DNA from: an uncultured Acetatifactor sp.
GTDB lineage: Bacteria > Bacillota > Clostridia > Lachnospirales > Lachnospiraceae
NCBI GenBank assembly: GCA_910577235.1
Contig: CAJTMX010000036.1
Location: 1-40,478 of the forward strand
Direction of reading: 5' to 3'
DNA length: 40,478 nucleotides
This document shows positions 32,558 to 40,478 of the stretch, piece by piece (within the stretch, counting starts at the first letter, position 1; the number at the start of each line of letters is the position of its first letter). The notes under the pieces were generated by a model. The model did not search any database and was not told the DNA's origin. It saw nothing but the letters and a program-made list of their open reading frames with translations. A program made the translations under genes and the position numbers.

Positions 32558-33781
32558 ATGGGCGCAGAGATGGATATCATAAACGGTTTGATTCATACCA
32601 TGGGAGAGCGGGGCATCATCGAACATGGTGCAGTCCATGTGGAAAACGGAAAAATAGCATGGGTGGGAACCATGGAGCAGTGGGGGAAGAGATACCGGAC
32701 AGAGGCCGGCAAGCCGGTACTTGACGCAGACGGCGGCTGGGTGCTGCCGGGTATCATCGAGGCTCACTGCCATATGGGTATCACCGAGGAAAAAAAGGGA
32801 ATGGAGGGAGACGACTGCAATGAGACGGTTGATCCCGTCACACCCTGGCTGCGGGCGATAGACGCCATCAACAGCATGGACGCTGCCTTTGACGACGCCG
32901 TGCGGGCCGGCATCACGGCGGCCATGGTCGGCCCCGGCAGCTCCAATGTGGTGGGAGGGCAGTTCGCTCTGGTAAAGACCCGGGGGAGGCGGATCGACGA
33001 TATCATCGTAAAGGCCCCTGCGGCTATGAAAGTAGCCTTTGGTGAGAATCCAAAGGTCAATTACTCCGGTCAGGGGAAAAGTCCCTCCACCCGCATGGCC
33101 ATAGCGGGAATGCTGCGCCGTGAGCTGTTCGAGGCAAAAGACTATCTGGAGAGGAAAAAACAGGCACAGCGGAAGGGAGAGAGTTTTCAGGAGGATTTTA
33201 CAAAGGAGTGCTGGATTCCCGTGTTGCAGCGGAAGATTCCGCTGAAAGCCCATGTGCACCGGGTGGACGATATTTTTACCGCCATTCGTATCGCCAGAGA
33301 GTTTGATCTGCATATGACTCTGGACCATTGCAGCGAGGGGCACCTGATTGCCCGGGAATTGGCTGCGGAGGGGTATCCCGCTATCGTGGGTCCCGATCTG
33401 ACCAGCCGTAACAAGATAGAGGTGCAGAATGTGGCGTTCAAGACCGCGGGAGTGCTGGCCCGGGCCGGGGTATTGGTGGCTGTCACCACAGATCACCCTG
33501 TGTCCCAGATTCAGTCGCTGCCTCTGTGCGCGGGTCTGGCTGTGAAGGCGGGGCTGCCTATGGAGCAGGGACTTAGGGCGATCACCGTCAACGCTGCGCG
33601 GATCTGCGGCGTGGCGGACAGAATGGGAACGCTGGAGCCGGGGAAGGATGCGGATGTGGCGGTCTTCAGTGGGAATCCTATGGAGGTGTTTACGCGGACG
33701 CTGTATACGGTGATAGACGGGCAGGTGGTGTTTGAGGATGGGGACGATCAGAGCCATGTGGCATTCGCCTTCCCAGGCTGA
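32558..33781 (+). CDS. Imidazolonepropionase-like amidohydrolase
   Basis: A metal-dependent hydrolase of about 407 residues in the amidohydrolase superfamily. Metal ligands are visible: HCH in GIIEAHCHMGITEE, HVH in KAHVHRVDD, a further His in TLDHCSEGH, and the catalytic Asp in VAVTTDHPVSQ. The C-terminal segment MGTLEPGKDADVAVFSG is the standard small-barrel end. The true substrate is unknown; the group includes imidazolonepropionase and related cyclic amide hydrolases. ATG 32558 lies only one base from AAAGGA, so ATG 32570 (residue 5 here, about 13 bases away) may be the real start. It stands alone, after the family 2 palindrome and before a promoter for the next gene. Confidence 0.85.
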   Translation: MGAEMDIINGLIHTMGERGIIEHGAVHVENGKIAWVGTMEQWGKRYRTEAGKPVLDADGGWVLPGIIEAHCHMGITEEKKGMEGDDCNETVDPVTPWLRAIDAINSMDAAFDDAVRAGITAAMVGPGSSNVVGGQFALVKTRGRRIDDIIVKAPAAMKVAFGENPKVNYSGQGKSPSTRMAIAGMLRRELFEAKDYLERKKQAQRKGESFQEDFTKECWIPVLQRKIPLKAHVHRVDDIFTAIRIAREFDLHMTLDHCSEGHLIARELAAEGYPAIVGPDLTSRNKIEVQNVAFKTAGVLARAGVLVAVTTDHPVSQIQSLPLCAGLAVKAGLPMEQGLRAITVNAARICGVADRMGTLEPGKDADVAVFSGNPMEVFTRTLYTVIDGQVVFEDGDDQSHVAFAFPG

Positions 33782-33859
33782 TTGCGGCCGGCAGTCGGAG
33801 TGACGGTATTTGTGCGGAACGACCCTGTGATAAACTCGGGAGAGAATGGCAGGAAAGTC

Positions 33860-33888
33860 TTTACCGCAGGGGTTTATTTTGCTATACT
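33860..33888 (+). promoter_or_regulatory. Promoter of the GH9-like lipoprotein gene
   Basis: TTTACC (33860-33865), a 17-base spacer and TATACT (33883-33888), 48 bases before the GTG start. The -10 matches at five of six and the -35 at four of six. Confidence 0.6.
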
Positions 33889-33936
33889 AGGGAATAGCGA
33901 TGTGCTTGCCTAAAGCGTACGGAACGGGAGGCTGCG

Positions 33937-35298
33937 GTGGGAATTTTAAAGGGATATAAGAGAATAGCGGCGTTTGTGCTCTGTATTTGTCTGACGGCAG
34001 GGATCGGCGGCTGCGGCTGGGTGGCCGAGCCGGAGGCAAACAACGGCGGCGGACAGCAGCAGACAGCTTTGGCCGGGGGCGACGGTGCGGCCCGGGAGGA
34101 TTATAGGCTGCTGCCGGAGGCGGAACTGGACTACCTGGTGCCGGAGCAGTATCCGGGTATTTGGGTCAGTCTGGGAGGCTATGACAGCAAGGGCAGCAAG
34201 GTGGTTTACTTTCGCGGACGCAGTCTGCCGGAGACCTTTCGGATCATGGACACCGCCACCGGGCAGTGTGTATACACGGGCAGGTTGGAGGAGGACAGGT
34301 ACAATGAGGAAACCCGGGAATATAATAGTCACGGAGAGTTTTCGGATTTTGTGGACGTAGGAGAATATTACATAGAGTGTGATATCATTGGCAGATCCTA
34401 CTCTTTTGCGTTGCAGGAGGAACGGCTGCGGGAGCAGTTTGATATGACGCTTACGCAGATACGGCATCAGGGACAGGAGACTCTCTCCGGCGCGGAATCC
34501 GTGCGTACCATGCTGCAGCAGGTGATTGTGGTGCTGCTCTCCTATGAGCTGTACCCGGATCTGTACGAGGACGGGGACGGCAATCAGATACCGGATGTTC
34601 TGGAGTATATGACGGAGGCTGTCCGTGCCGTTGTGGGACGGCAGGAGTCCGCGGAATCGGACGATCTGACCTATGAGCTGGCGGCGGCGCTGGCCAAGTA
34701 CAGCTATATATATCAGAAATACGACAGCAAATACGCCACGGATATCGTACAGATCGCGGCGGGTCTGTGGCAGCAGGCGGAAAAAGCGGGAGATCTGCGG
34801 GATGACGCCAGACTGCTGGCGGCGGCGGAGTTGTACAGGGCCACGGGACAGAGGAAATATGTGACGGTACTGGAGGCATCCCAGGGGGGGCTTGCGGATA
34901 AGATACAGCGGGAGGAATCCTGCCGTTACGATTATCTGGCCGCCGTTACCTATATTGCCACCAAACAGAGGGTTAAAGTGGATATCTGCGATACGCTGAT
35001 CCGGATGCTCATGAACCGGGGAGAGCAGATCGTGGATGGCATTCCCCACCTGGCTTACCGGAAGGTGGATCTGAGTGAATCTGTCATAGATGAGATGATG
35101 TGGGATATGGTGTTGTTGTCAGCGGTAAACTATGTGATCACCAACTATGAGTATGGCCGTGTGATAGAGAGCCAGCATTACTTTCTGTGGGGCTGCAATG
35201 CCAGATCCTATTGTTTCTGGGAGCAGGATATCAGCCGGAAACCGTCATGGACGGCATGCTATCTGCTTATGCTGTGTGATATGCGGGTCAATGAGTAG
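33937..35298 (+). CDS. GH9-like lipoprotein lacking the catalytic motif
   Basis: A 453-residue probable lipoprotein starting at GTG, six bases after GGGAGG. The signal peptide has a lipobox-like IGGC with Cys26. After a Gly/Gln-rich linker comes an N-terminal immunoglobulin-like module of the cellulase (CelD_N) type: KVVYFRGRSLPETFRIMD through GEYYIECDIIGRSYSF. An all-helical domain with GH9 landmarks follows: LLSYELYPDLY, GNQIPDVLEYM and, near the end, WGCNARSYCF. The GH9 base motif DAGD, expected just before LLSYELYPD, is absent; that region reads QGQETLSGAES. It is therefore likely a surface pseudoenzyme or carbohydrate-binding protein. The lipobox is non-ideal, so anchoring is inferred. 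Confidence 0.72.
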   Translation: MGILKGYKRIAAFVLCICLTAGIGGCGWVAEPEANNGGGQQQTALAGGDGAAREDYRLLPEAELDYLVPEQYPGIWVSLGGYDSKGSKVVYFRGRSLPETFRIMDTATGQCVYTGRLEEDRYNEETREYNSHGEFSDFVDVGEYYIECDIIGRSYSFALQEERLREQFDMTLTQIRHQGQETLSGAESVRTMLQQVIVVLLSYELYPDLYEDGDGNQIPDVLEYMTEAVRAVVGRQESAESDDLTYELAAALAKYSYIYQKYDSKYATDIVQIAAGLWQQAEKAGDLRDDARLLAAAELYRATGQRKYVTVLEASQGGLADKIQREESCRYDYLAAVTYIATKQRVKVDICDTLIRMLMNRGEQIVDGIPHLAYRKVDLSESVIDEMMWDMVLLSAVNYVITNYEYGRVIESQHYFLWGCNARSYCFWEQDISRKPSWTACYLLMLCDMRVNE

Positions 35299-35354
35299 AG
35301 GCGTATCGGATAGTGTCAGTCGGTCGTTTCGGGGCAGCTGAGGAATATTTGATA

Positions 35355-35372
35355 CCGCAGCCGGAGCTGCGG
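35355..35372 (+). other. Hairpin just before the alpha/beta hydrolase ribosome binding site
   Basis: CCGCAGC (35355-35361) and GCTGCGG (35366-35372) form a seven-pair stem with a four-base loop ending about seven bases before GAGGAG. There is no T run, so it is not a terminator. It could influence initiation or mRNA stability. Confidence 0.5.
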
Positions 35373-35391
35373 CATGTATGAGGAGAATGGC

Positions 35392-36177
35392 ATGGAGATG
35401 ACATATCAGGGCCTGAAGGTCGATTACATAGAGAAGGGGCAGGGACCGTTGGTGGTGCTGTTCCACGGCTGGGGAGCCAATAAGGAGCTATTCGGCCCGC
35501 TTATCGGTACGCTGGCAACACAGTACCGGGTGGCGGCGCCGGACACTCCGGGGTTTGGACAGAGCCAGGAGCCCCGGAATCCTTGGGAGCTGGCGGACTA
35601 CTGTGAATTTTGCAGGGCGTTTATCGAGCATGTGTCGGGACCGCAGGATACGGAAGTGATCCTGATGGGGCATTCCCACGGAGGGCGTACACTGATACGT
35701 CTGGTGGGCAGCGGTATGCTGCGCCCCGGAACGGTCAAAAAAATGGTTTTGATCGACAGTGCGGGCATCGTTCACGAGAAGACGCCGGAGCAGCAGCGCA
35801 GGATCAGGCGCTATAAGAGGGGAAAACGGTTCTTAAGCCTGCCGCCGGTAAAAGCTCTTTTTCCACATGCGCTGGAGAGATTTCAGAGCCGCAGCGGTTC
35901 GGCGGACTATCGGGCAGCGTCCCCTGTCATGCGCCAGAGCATGGTGAAAGTAGTCAATGAGGATGTACGGGAGTATCTGCCCCGGATAGAGGCGGAGACT
36001 CTGCTGGTGTGGGGAGATCAGGACCGGGATACGCCCCTCTCGGACGGAAAGCTGATGGAGGGGATGATACCCGGCTCCGGGCTGGCGGTGCTGGCGGGGG
36101 CGGGCCACTTTTCCTTTATAGACCGGCAGTATCAGTTTATGGCTGTGATAAGGTCTTTTCTGGGGATTATGGGATGA
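35392..36177 (+). CDS. Alpha/beta-fold hydrolase
   Basis: A 261-residue serine hydrolase of the alpha/beta fold. The oxyanion-side motif LFHGWGANKELFGP, the nucleophile elbow MGHSHGGRT (Ser near 100), the acid in LLVWGDQDRDTP and the catalytic His in GAGHFSF are complete. No signal peptide is present, so it is cytoplasmic or membrane-associated. ATG 35392 follows GAGGAG by six bases; a frame from 35374 starts on the other side of that site. It is 36 bases upstream of the membrane-bound MurF-like ligase on the same strand and likely co-transcribed, which hints at a role in cell-envelope precursor processing. The substrate is unknown. Confidence 0.87.
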   Translation: MEMTYQGLKVDYIEKGQGPLVVLFHGWGANKELFGPLIGTLATQYRVAAPDTPGFGQSQEPRNPWELADYCEFCRAFIEHVSGPQDTEVILMGHSHGGRTLIRLVGSGMLRPGTVKKMVLIDSAGIVHEKTPEQQRRIRRYKRGKRFLSLPPVKALFPHALERFQSRSGSADYRAASPVMRQSMVKVVNEDVREYLPRIEAETLLVWGDQDRDTPLSDGKLMEGMIPGSGLAVLAGAGHFSFIDRQYQFMAVIRSFLGIMG

Positions 36178-36213
36178 GTTGATGATCCTTATGTATGATG
36201 TGGGGGTGTGTAC

Positions 36214-37788
36214 ATGATAAACGCTTTTTTCATTATAATATTTGCCACGGCTCTGACGGCTGTGGGTCTGGGGACGCGCTATACGCTGCATATGTTTCAG
36301 CAGGGTTCCTATCAGTATCGCTCATACTGGCGATATATGAAGACCCATCCCCTCATGACGCTGCTGCCGCTGACAGGGCTGATCCCACTGATGGCCTGGG
36401 TATTTGTGGGAAAAACGCTGGCAGCCGTGACGGTGATCCTGATATTGGAATGGCTGTGCCTATTGCTGCTGATACTGCTGTACCGGCCCAGGGCAGCCAA
36501 GAAAAAACTTGTGTTCACAGCCCGGGTGAAACGTTTGACCGTTACCACCGCGGTACTGTATGGGCTGACTATTTCTGCGGTGCTGTTAACCGCGGGAGTC
36601 TCCTGGCGGACGCTGTTAGTGTTGGCGATGCCGGGAGCCATGTTAAGCCCCTATATGGTCCTGCTGGCAAATCTGGTCAATATGCCCGTGGAAAAGGGCA
36701 TCAACCGGCACTATATCCGAGATGCCCGGAGAATGCTGAAAGCCTGCCCGGACTTGAAGATCATCGGTATCACCGGCAGCTACGGCAAGACCAGTGTCAA
36801 ATATTATCTCGAAAGTCTGCTGGGCGCGCAGTATGATGTGCTGAAGACGCCGGAGAGCTTTAACACCCCCATGGGTGTTGTAAAGACCATTCGGGGGAGC
36901 CTGCGGGCCACCCATGAGATATTTCTGTGTGAGATGGGGGCCAGGCATGTGGGAGATATCAAGGAGATCTGCGATATCGTGGACCCTCAGATCGGCGTGA
37001 TCACATCCCTTGGCTATCAGCATCTGGAAACCTTTAAGACGCTGGACAATATCGTGGGGACCAAGCGGGAACTGTTCGACGCGCTGCCCCAGGGCGCTCC
37101 CCGGTTTGTAAACGGCGACAACGAGTTTGTGCGGCAGTACAAAGTGGATCAGGGAGCCGTCACCTACGGTCTTGAGGAGGGCAATGCCTACCGTGCCTGT
37201 GACTTGGAATACAGCGAGAAGGGAACCGCCTTTTGGGTGCAGGCACCGGATGGCGGCAGGGAGAGATTCACCACCCGGCTGCTGGGCGAGCACAATGTGA
37301 CCAACATTACCGGAGCTATAGCGGTGTCCCATGAATTGGGCATCCCGTTAGACAAACTGAAACTCCCGGTTCACCGGCTGGAGGGCGCGCCCCATCGGCT
37401 GCAGCCCATCGCCCGGGGCAACACGATCATTATTGACGATGCCTACAACTCCAATCCGGGCGGTGCCCATATGGCCCTGAAAACCCTTGAGCGCTTTAGC
37501 GGTCTGCGCGTTCTGGTCACTCCCGGCATGGTGGAACTGGGCGAACAGGAAGACCGCTACAACTATGAGCTGGGCAGAGAAGCCACCCAGTGTTGCGACT
37601 ACATTGTGCTGGTAGGCCGCAAACAGACGGAGAGCATCCTAAAAGGCGTAAAGGATACGGATTTCGACGGGAGCCGTTTATATGTGGCGGAGAATCTGCA
37701 GGACGCCATGACATATGTAAACGCTCTGCATACAGATCAGAAAAAGATCGTATTGCTGGAGAACGATCTGCCGGACAGCTATTTGTGA
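36214..37788 (+). CDS. Membrane-anchored MurF-like Mur ligase
   Basis: A 524-residue protein joining a membrane domain to a Mur ligase. About five hydrophobic segments occupy residues 3-20, 48-66, 68-90, 108-128 and 132-155. The ATPase core starts near 180 with the P-loop GITGSYGKTS (about 185-194). Then come CEMGARHVGDI, the hinge DDAYNSNPGG typical of MurF, and VTPGMVELG near the end. The normal MurF N-terminal UDP-MurNAc-binding domain is missing, replaced by the membrane part. It might act on a lipid-linked or surface-associated substrate. A housekeeping ddl lies just downstream, past a broken GNAT gene. ATG 36214 is preceded by a G-rich site. A complete murF elsewhere is expected but not seen. 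Confidence 0.82.
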   Translation: MINAFFIIIFATALTAVGLGTRYTLHMFQQGSYQYRSYWRYMKTHPLMTLLPLTGLIPLMAWVFVGKTLAAVTVILILEWLCLLLLILLYRPRAAKKKLVFTARVKRLTVTTAVLYGLTISAVLLTAGVSWRTLLVLAMPGAMLSPYMVLLANLVNMPVEKGINRHYIRDARRMLKACPDLKIIGITGSYGKTSVKYYLESLLGAQYDVLKTPESFNTPMGVVKTIRGSLRATHEIFLCEMGARHVGDIKEICDIVDPQIGVITSLGYQHLETFKTLDNIVGTKRELFDALPQGAPRFVNGDNEFVRQYKVDQGAVTYGLEEGNAYRACDLEYSEKGTAFWVQAPDGGRERFTTRLLGEHNVTNITGAIAVSHELGIPLDKLKLPVHRLEGAPHRLQPIARGNTIIIDDAYNSNPGGAHMALKTLERFSGLRVLVTPGMVELGEQEDRYNYELGREATQCCDYIVLVGRKQTESILKGVKDTDFDGSRLYVAENLQDAMTYVNALHTDQKKIVLLENDLPDSYL

Positions 37789-37871
37789 TATTTTCTATCA
37801 CAATTCGATACTGGCAATAACCGTTAGGCAATCAGTTTTGTGTACATCACGAAAATGGGGGTAACAATACC

Positions 37872-38377
37872 ATGAATACGCCAGCGATAGAGACAGAGCG
37901 TCGCCCTGGTATCCTGTGAAAAATATGGAGGAGACAGAAAAATTTTATGAGGAAAGATATGCTATGATTTATACGCAGCCCCAGGGATACGCATACGCTG
38001 TCTGCCTTAGAGAAGATAGTATTCCCATAGGATATATTAAGGTTGATATGGATGAAAGCCACGATTTGGGCTATGGGCTTCGCAGGGAATTTTGGCGCCG
38101 CGGAATTGTCACAGAGGCAGGTAAGGCAGTTGTAGAACAAGTTAAAAGGGACGGATTGCCATACATTACGGCGACCCATGACAGAAACAATCCGAGAAGC
38201 GGAAATGTCATGAGGAAAATCGGCATGACATATTGTTATTCGTATAAAGAACAGTGGCAGCCGAAAAATATTCCTGTTATATTCAGAATGTATCAGCTCA
38301 ACCTTGACGGCGACCAGAACTTTGTATATAAAAAGTATTGGAACATATATAGTGATCACTTCGTTGAAAAACTTTGA
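37872..38377 (+). pseudogene. GNAT acetyltransferase with an internal deletion
   Basis: ATG 37872, with GGGGGT upstream, starts MNTPAIETER, the common beginning of RimJ-type GNATs, but the frame then breaks (RPGIL, stop at 37917). From about 37904 another frame carries the rest: PWYPVKNMEETEKFYEERYA, then the acetyl-CoA-binding pattern LRREFWRRGIVTEAGKAVV and a normal C-terminus to 38377. Relative to the family about 30-40 residues between the two pieces are absent, so a deletion with frameshift is inferred. The second frame has no good start codon or ribosome binding site. Composition is more AT-rich than the neighbouring murF-like and ddl genes. Confidence 0.7.
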
Positions 38378-38427
38378 CGGAAATTTGTAAACCTATACGG
38401 AAAAGCAAGGAAAGGAAAGAGAAAACT

Positions 38428-39621
38428 ATGAAGATCAAATTGGCAGTCATTTTCGGCGGTAAGAGTGTAGAACACGAGATATCAGTCATATCCGCTCTGC
38501 AGGCCTGCGAATACATTGACAGGGACAAATATGAGATCATCCCCCTGTATATGACAAAGAGCGGTGAATTCTACACGGGGGAGCAGGTCGGCAATATTGA
38601 CCGCTACAAGGATATTCCTTCCCTGCTGAAAGAGAGCACCCGGGTGCTGTTGTTAAACGAGGACGGCAGGGTGGATATGGTGCGTTACCCCATGAAAAAG
38701 TTTGGCAACAATGTGCTGGGCAGCATCGACGTGGCCTTTCCCATCGTGCATGGCACCAATGTGGAGGACGGAACCCTGCAGGGCTATCTGCAAACCCTGG
38801 GCCTTCCCTATGTGGGCTGCGATGTGCTTTCCTCCGCGGTGGGCATGAATAAGTACGTGATGAAGACCGTGTTCAAGGACAACGATATCCCGGTTCTGGA
38901 CTGCACCTGTTATAATCTCGCGGATTTTACGGATGTGGAAAAGCTGATGGACGGTGTGGAAGGAAAATTCCCCTATCCCGTCATCGTCAAGCCCATAAAC
39001 CTGGGTTCCAGTGTGGGCATCAGCAAGGCCTCTGACCGGGCGCAGTTGGAGGAAGCTCTGAACCTGGCTTTTACTTTCTCTCAAAAGGTGCTGGTGGAGC
39101 CCGCCATCCGGCAGCTCAAAGAGATCAACTGCGCCGTGCTGGGCAACGAGCTGGAGGCGGAGGCCTCCGAGTGCGAGGAACCCCTAAACGCGGAGGAGAT
39201 ATTGACCTACGAGGACAAATACATCGGCGGCGGTAAGAGCAAGGGTGGCTCCAAGGGCATGGCGAGCCTGAGCCGTGCCATACCGGCCAATATATCAAAG
39301 GAGCGCCGTGAGGAGATACGGCAGATGGCGGTGAAAGCCTTTAAATGTCTGGGGTGCAGCGGTGTGGCCCGCATTGACTTTATGATCGACAGAGAGACCG
39401 ACAGAGTGTACCTAAACGAGATCAACACGATCCCCGGCTCTCTGGCATTTTACCTGTGGGAGCCTGTGGGCGTCAAGTATCCCCAGCTTTTGGAGCGTAT
39501 GATACAGCTGGCTCTGAAACGGCATCGCGACAATGAGAAATTAACCTTTTCCTTTGAGACCAATGTGCTGGCCGGCGTGAAACTGGGCGGCACCAAGGGG
39601 GCGAAAGGCAGCAAGCGGTAA
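38428..39621 (+). CDS. ddl: D-alanine--D-alanine ligase
   Basis: A 397-residue ATP-grasp ligase making the D-Ala-D-Ala dipeptide for MurF. The motifs are complete: FGGKSVEHEISVISA, HGTNVEDGTLQGYLQ, KPINLGSSVGISKA and NEINTIPGSLAFYLWE. The region before the omega loop contains a longer, Gly/Lys-rich insertion (DKYIGGGKSKGGSKGMA) than in classic Ddl, and the C-terminus has an extra tail of about 25 residues. AAGGAAAGG precedes ATG 38428; a frame from 38374 overlaps the end of the GNAT gene. This is the default counterpart of the VanG ligase at 8695-9735. Confidence 0.92.
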   Translation: MKIKLAVIFGGKSVEHEISVISALQACEYIDRDKYEIIPLYMTKSGEFYTGEQVGNIDRYKDIPSLLKESTRVLLLNEDGRVDMVRYPMKKFGNNVLGSIDVAFPIVHGTNVEDGTLQGYLQTLGLPYVGCDVLSSAVGMNKYVMKTVFKDNDIPVLDCTCYNLADFTDVEKLMDGVEGKFPYPVIVKPINLGSSVGISKASDRAQLEEALNLAFTFSQKVLVEPAIRQLKEINCAVLGNELEAEASECEEPLNAEEILTYEDKYIGGGKSKGGSKGMASLSRAIPANISKERREEIRQMAVKAFKCLGCSGVARIDFMIDRETDRVYLNEINTIPGSLAFYLWEPVGVKYPQLLERMIQLALKRHRDNEKLTFSFETNVLAGVKLGGTKGAKGSKR

Positions 39622-39653
39622 AACTATTAGTTTGCGGCTGGTGTATGTTATCT

Positions 39654-39691
39654 GAAAAAGGGACTATGCCCGTGTTGCAGGGCATAGTCCC
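39654..39691 (-). terminator. Terminator of the phage-like gene
   Basis: A perfect twelve-pair stem GGGACTATGCCC/GGGCATAGTCCC (39660-39671, 39680-39691) with T residues after it on the minus strand. It mainly serves transcripts arriving from the tape-measure-like gene. Confidence 0.8.
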
Positions 39692-39705
39692 GGAATAAAA
39701 GTGTG

Positions 39706-40478
39706 TTAAAACATTCTGTATTTTCTGGTTTTTTCGGCGAGTTTTATGGTATCTGTCATAACCTCCTTGGCAACTGCTCGAACTTGCCTGGTAAAATGAT
39801 TTGTATCATTTACATCCCCAGTGAAAGTAAGCATGCTGTCATAATGTATATTAATAGGACTATGGCTGCTCATATTGTCAGGTAAAACGGATGGTATTGT
39901 TAAGCCATTTAAAACATTATGTGGCATAATTCCCTGCCCTATATTCCATAATCGTTCAACAGCAGCATTACTAAATACCTTATCTCCGGGCTGGAGTCTG
40001 GTCAGGATACTTCCGTCTTTTGCATGATATATTATTTCCTGCCCAGCTTCATTTGTGATTGCTAATTGACTTTTTGTTATATTCTTGGTTCCGGATGCAT
40101 ATTTATTTACTGAGTTAAAATACCTGTTCTTATCGATAACATTAATATCATCTCCAGCAATATAACCGAAACTATAATTATGTGCATTTACCCATGTCTC
40201 ACATTGAGAAGGATCTCCTACAAATATAGTTTTACTGGTTTCATCTTTTACATAATACTTTTTGCTGGGATCAAGATCCTTATAACCCATAGGAACTGTT
40301 GAAGGTATATCACCCATGGCATCCCTAGCCCTATTTGCAGCATCTGCAATGGCGTATAATGAATTTACTATACCATTTACATTATAACCACCTTGAAGAG
40401 TATTTATTAGGCTGTCATGCAGTGCATTGGTCATATTCAGCAGATTGACTTCCGCAAAGTAGGAGGCATTCAACTGAT
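39706..40478 (-). CDS. C-terminal part of a probable phage tail tape-measure protein
   Basis: About 257 codons are open to the right edge, so the N-terminal part lies outside the window. The internal pattern ITNEAGQEIIYHAKDGSIL followed by TRLQPGDKVFSNAAVERLW, and the late YDSMLTFTGDVND segment, are what the C-terminal ends of long tape-measure proteins of Firmicutes phages look like. The stretch is strikingly AT-rich, and its codons end in A or T far more than those of its neighbours, which signals transfer. No other tail gene follows: the next features are a terminator and the ddl gene on the other strand. It therefore marks the edge of a prophage or a remnant. Other secreted repeat proteins cannot be fully excluded. 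Confidence 0.6.
   Translation of the reverse strand, partial: QLNASYFAEVNLLNMTNALHDSLINTLQGGYNVNGIVNSLYAIADAANRARDAMGDIPSTVPMGYKDLDPSKKYYVKDETSKTIFVGDPSQCETWVNAHNYSFGYIAGDDINVIDKNRYFNSVNKYASGTKNITKSQLAITNEAGQEIIYHAKDGSILTRLQPGDKVFSNAAVERLWNIGQGIMPHNVLNGLTIPSVLPDNMSSHSPINIHYDSMLTFTGDVNDTNHFTRQVRAVAKEVMTDTIKLAEKTRKYRMF

Noticed and set aside
32546..33757. A 403-codon antisense frame under the amidohydrolase
   Set aside because: It mirrors the whole conserved amidohydrolase gene, and its translation is His/Arg-rich without domain features.
1..40478. tRNA or rRNA genes
   Set aside because: No CCA-ended cloverleaf or rRNA-like stretch was noticed; the only tRNA-related signal is the T-box leader.

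Overview
The window reads as a chromosome segment of a spore-forming, gut-type member of the Clostridia, most like Lachnospiraceae. The reasons are a moderately high GC content in most genes, strong AGGAG-type ribosome binding sites, spoVT, a T-box-controlled class II-like isoleucyl-tRNA synthetase, PocR-domain signalling, and many palindromic intergenic repeats. No tRNA, rRNA, CRISPR array or intact insertion sequence was seen. Assignments rest on motif recognition and remembered family features; no database search was possible.

Layout. 1-1048: the end of an unidentified reading frame and a LytTR response regulator. 1050-5287 (minus): a four-gene operon with overlapping genes for a 3-amino-3,6-dideoxyhexose-type sugar (aminotransferase, ketoisomerase), a GT2 glycosyltransferase and a GT-C-like membrane protein. 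5363-12559 (minus): a VanG-type glycopeptide-resistance cluster, vanR-vanS, a terminator, then vanW-vanG-vanXY-vanT. VanT is split here into separate membrane and racemase genes, and the gap holds a structured repeat. 12823-16465: spoVT, a DHH phosphoesterase, a small membrane protein and a GGDEF protein. 16556-20107: an isoleucine T-box and ileS. 20205-26894: a nucleoside phosphorylase, an acetyltransferase remnant, glycogen phosphorylase and a YbhJ/aconitase-like hydratase. 26894-31186: tandem 119-bp repeats, then an SseB protein, a response regulator and a PocR hybrid kinase. 31330-35298: a degenerate M23 protein, an amidohydrolase and a GH9-like lipoprotein without the expected catalytic motif. 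35392-39621: an alpha/beta hydrolase, a membrane-anchored MurF-like ligase, a broken GNAT gene and a housekeeping ddl. 39706-40478 (minus): the AT-rich C-terminal end of a probable phage tail tape-measure protein running off the window.

How the genes fit together. The van cluster should make D-Ser (VanT), ligate D-Ala-D-Ser (VanG) and remove D-Ala-ending precursors (VanXY). An Asn at the position of the alanine racemase C-terminal tyrosine supports serine racemization. The window also holds a normal Ddl next to a MurF-like ligase, so both the default and the alternative peptidoglycan terminus chemistries lie within 35 kb. The most unusual non-coding feature is a set of palindromic elements with compensating stem changes, placed just upstream of start codons (vanT racemase, sseB, ileS, the amidohydrolase), plus a large composite inverted repeat between glgP and the hydratase.
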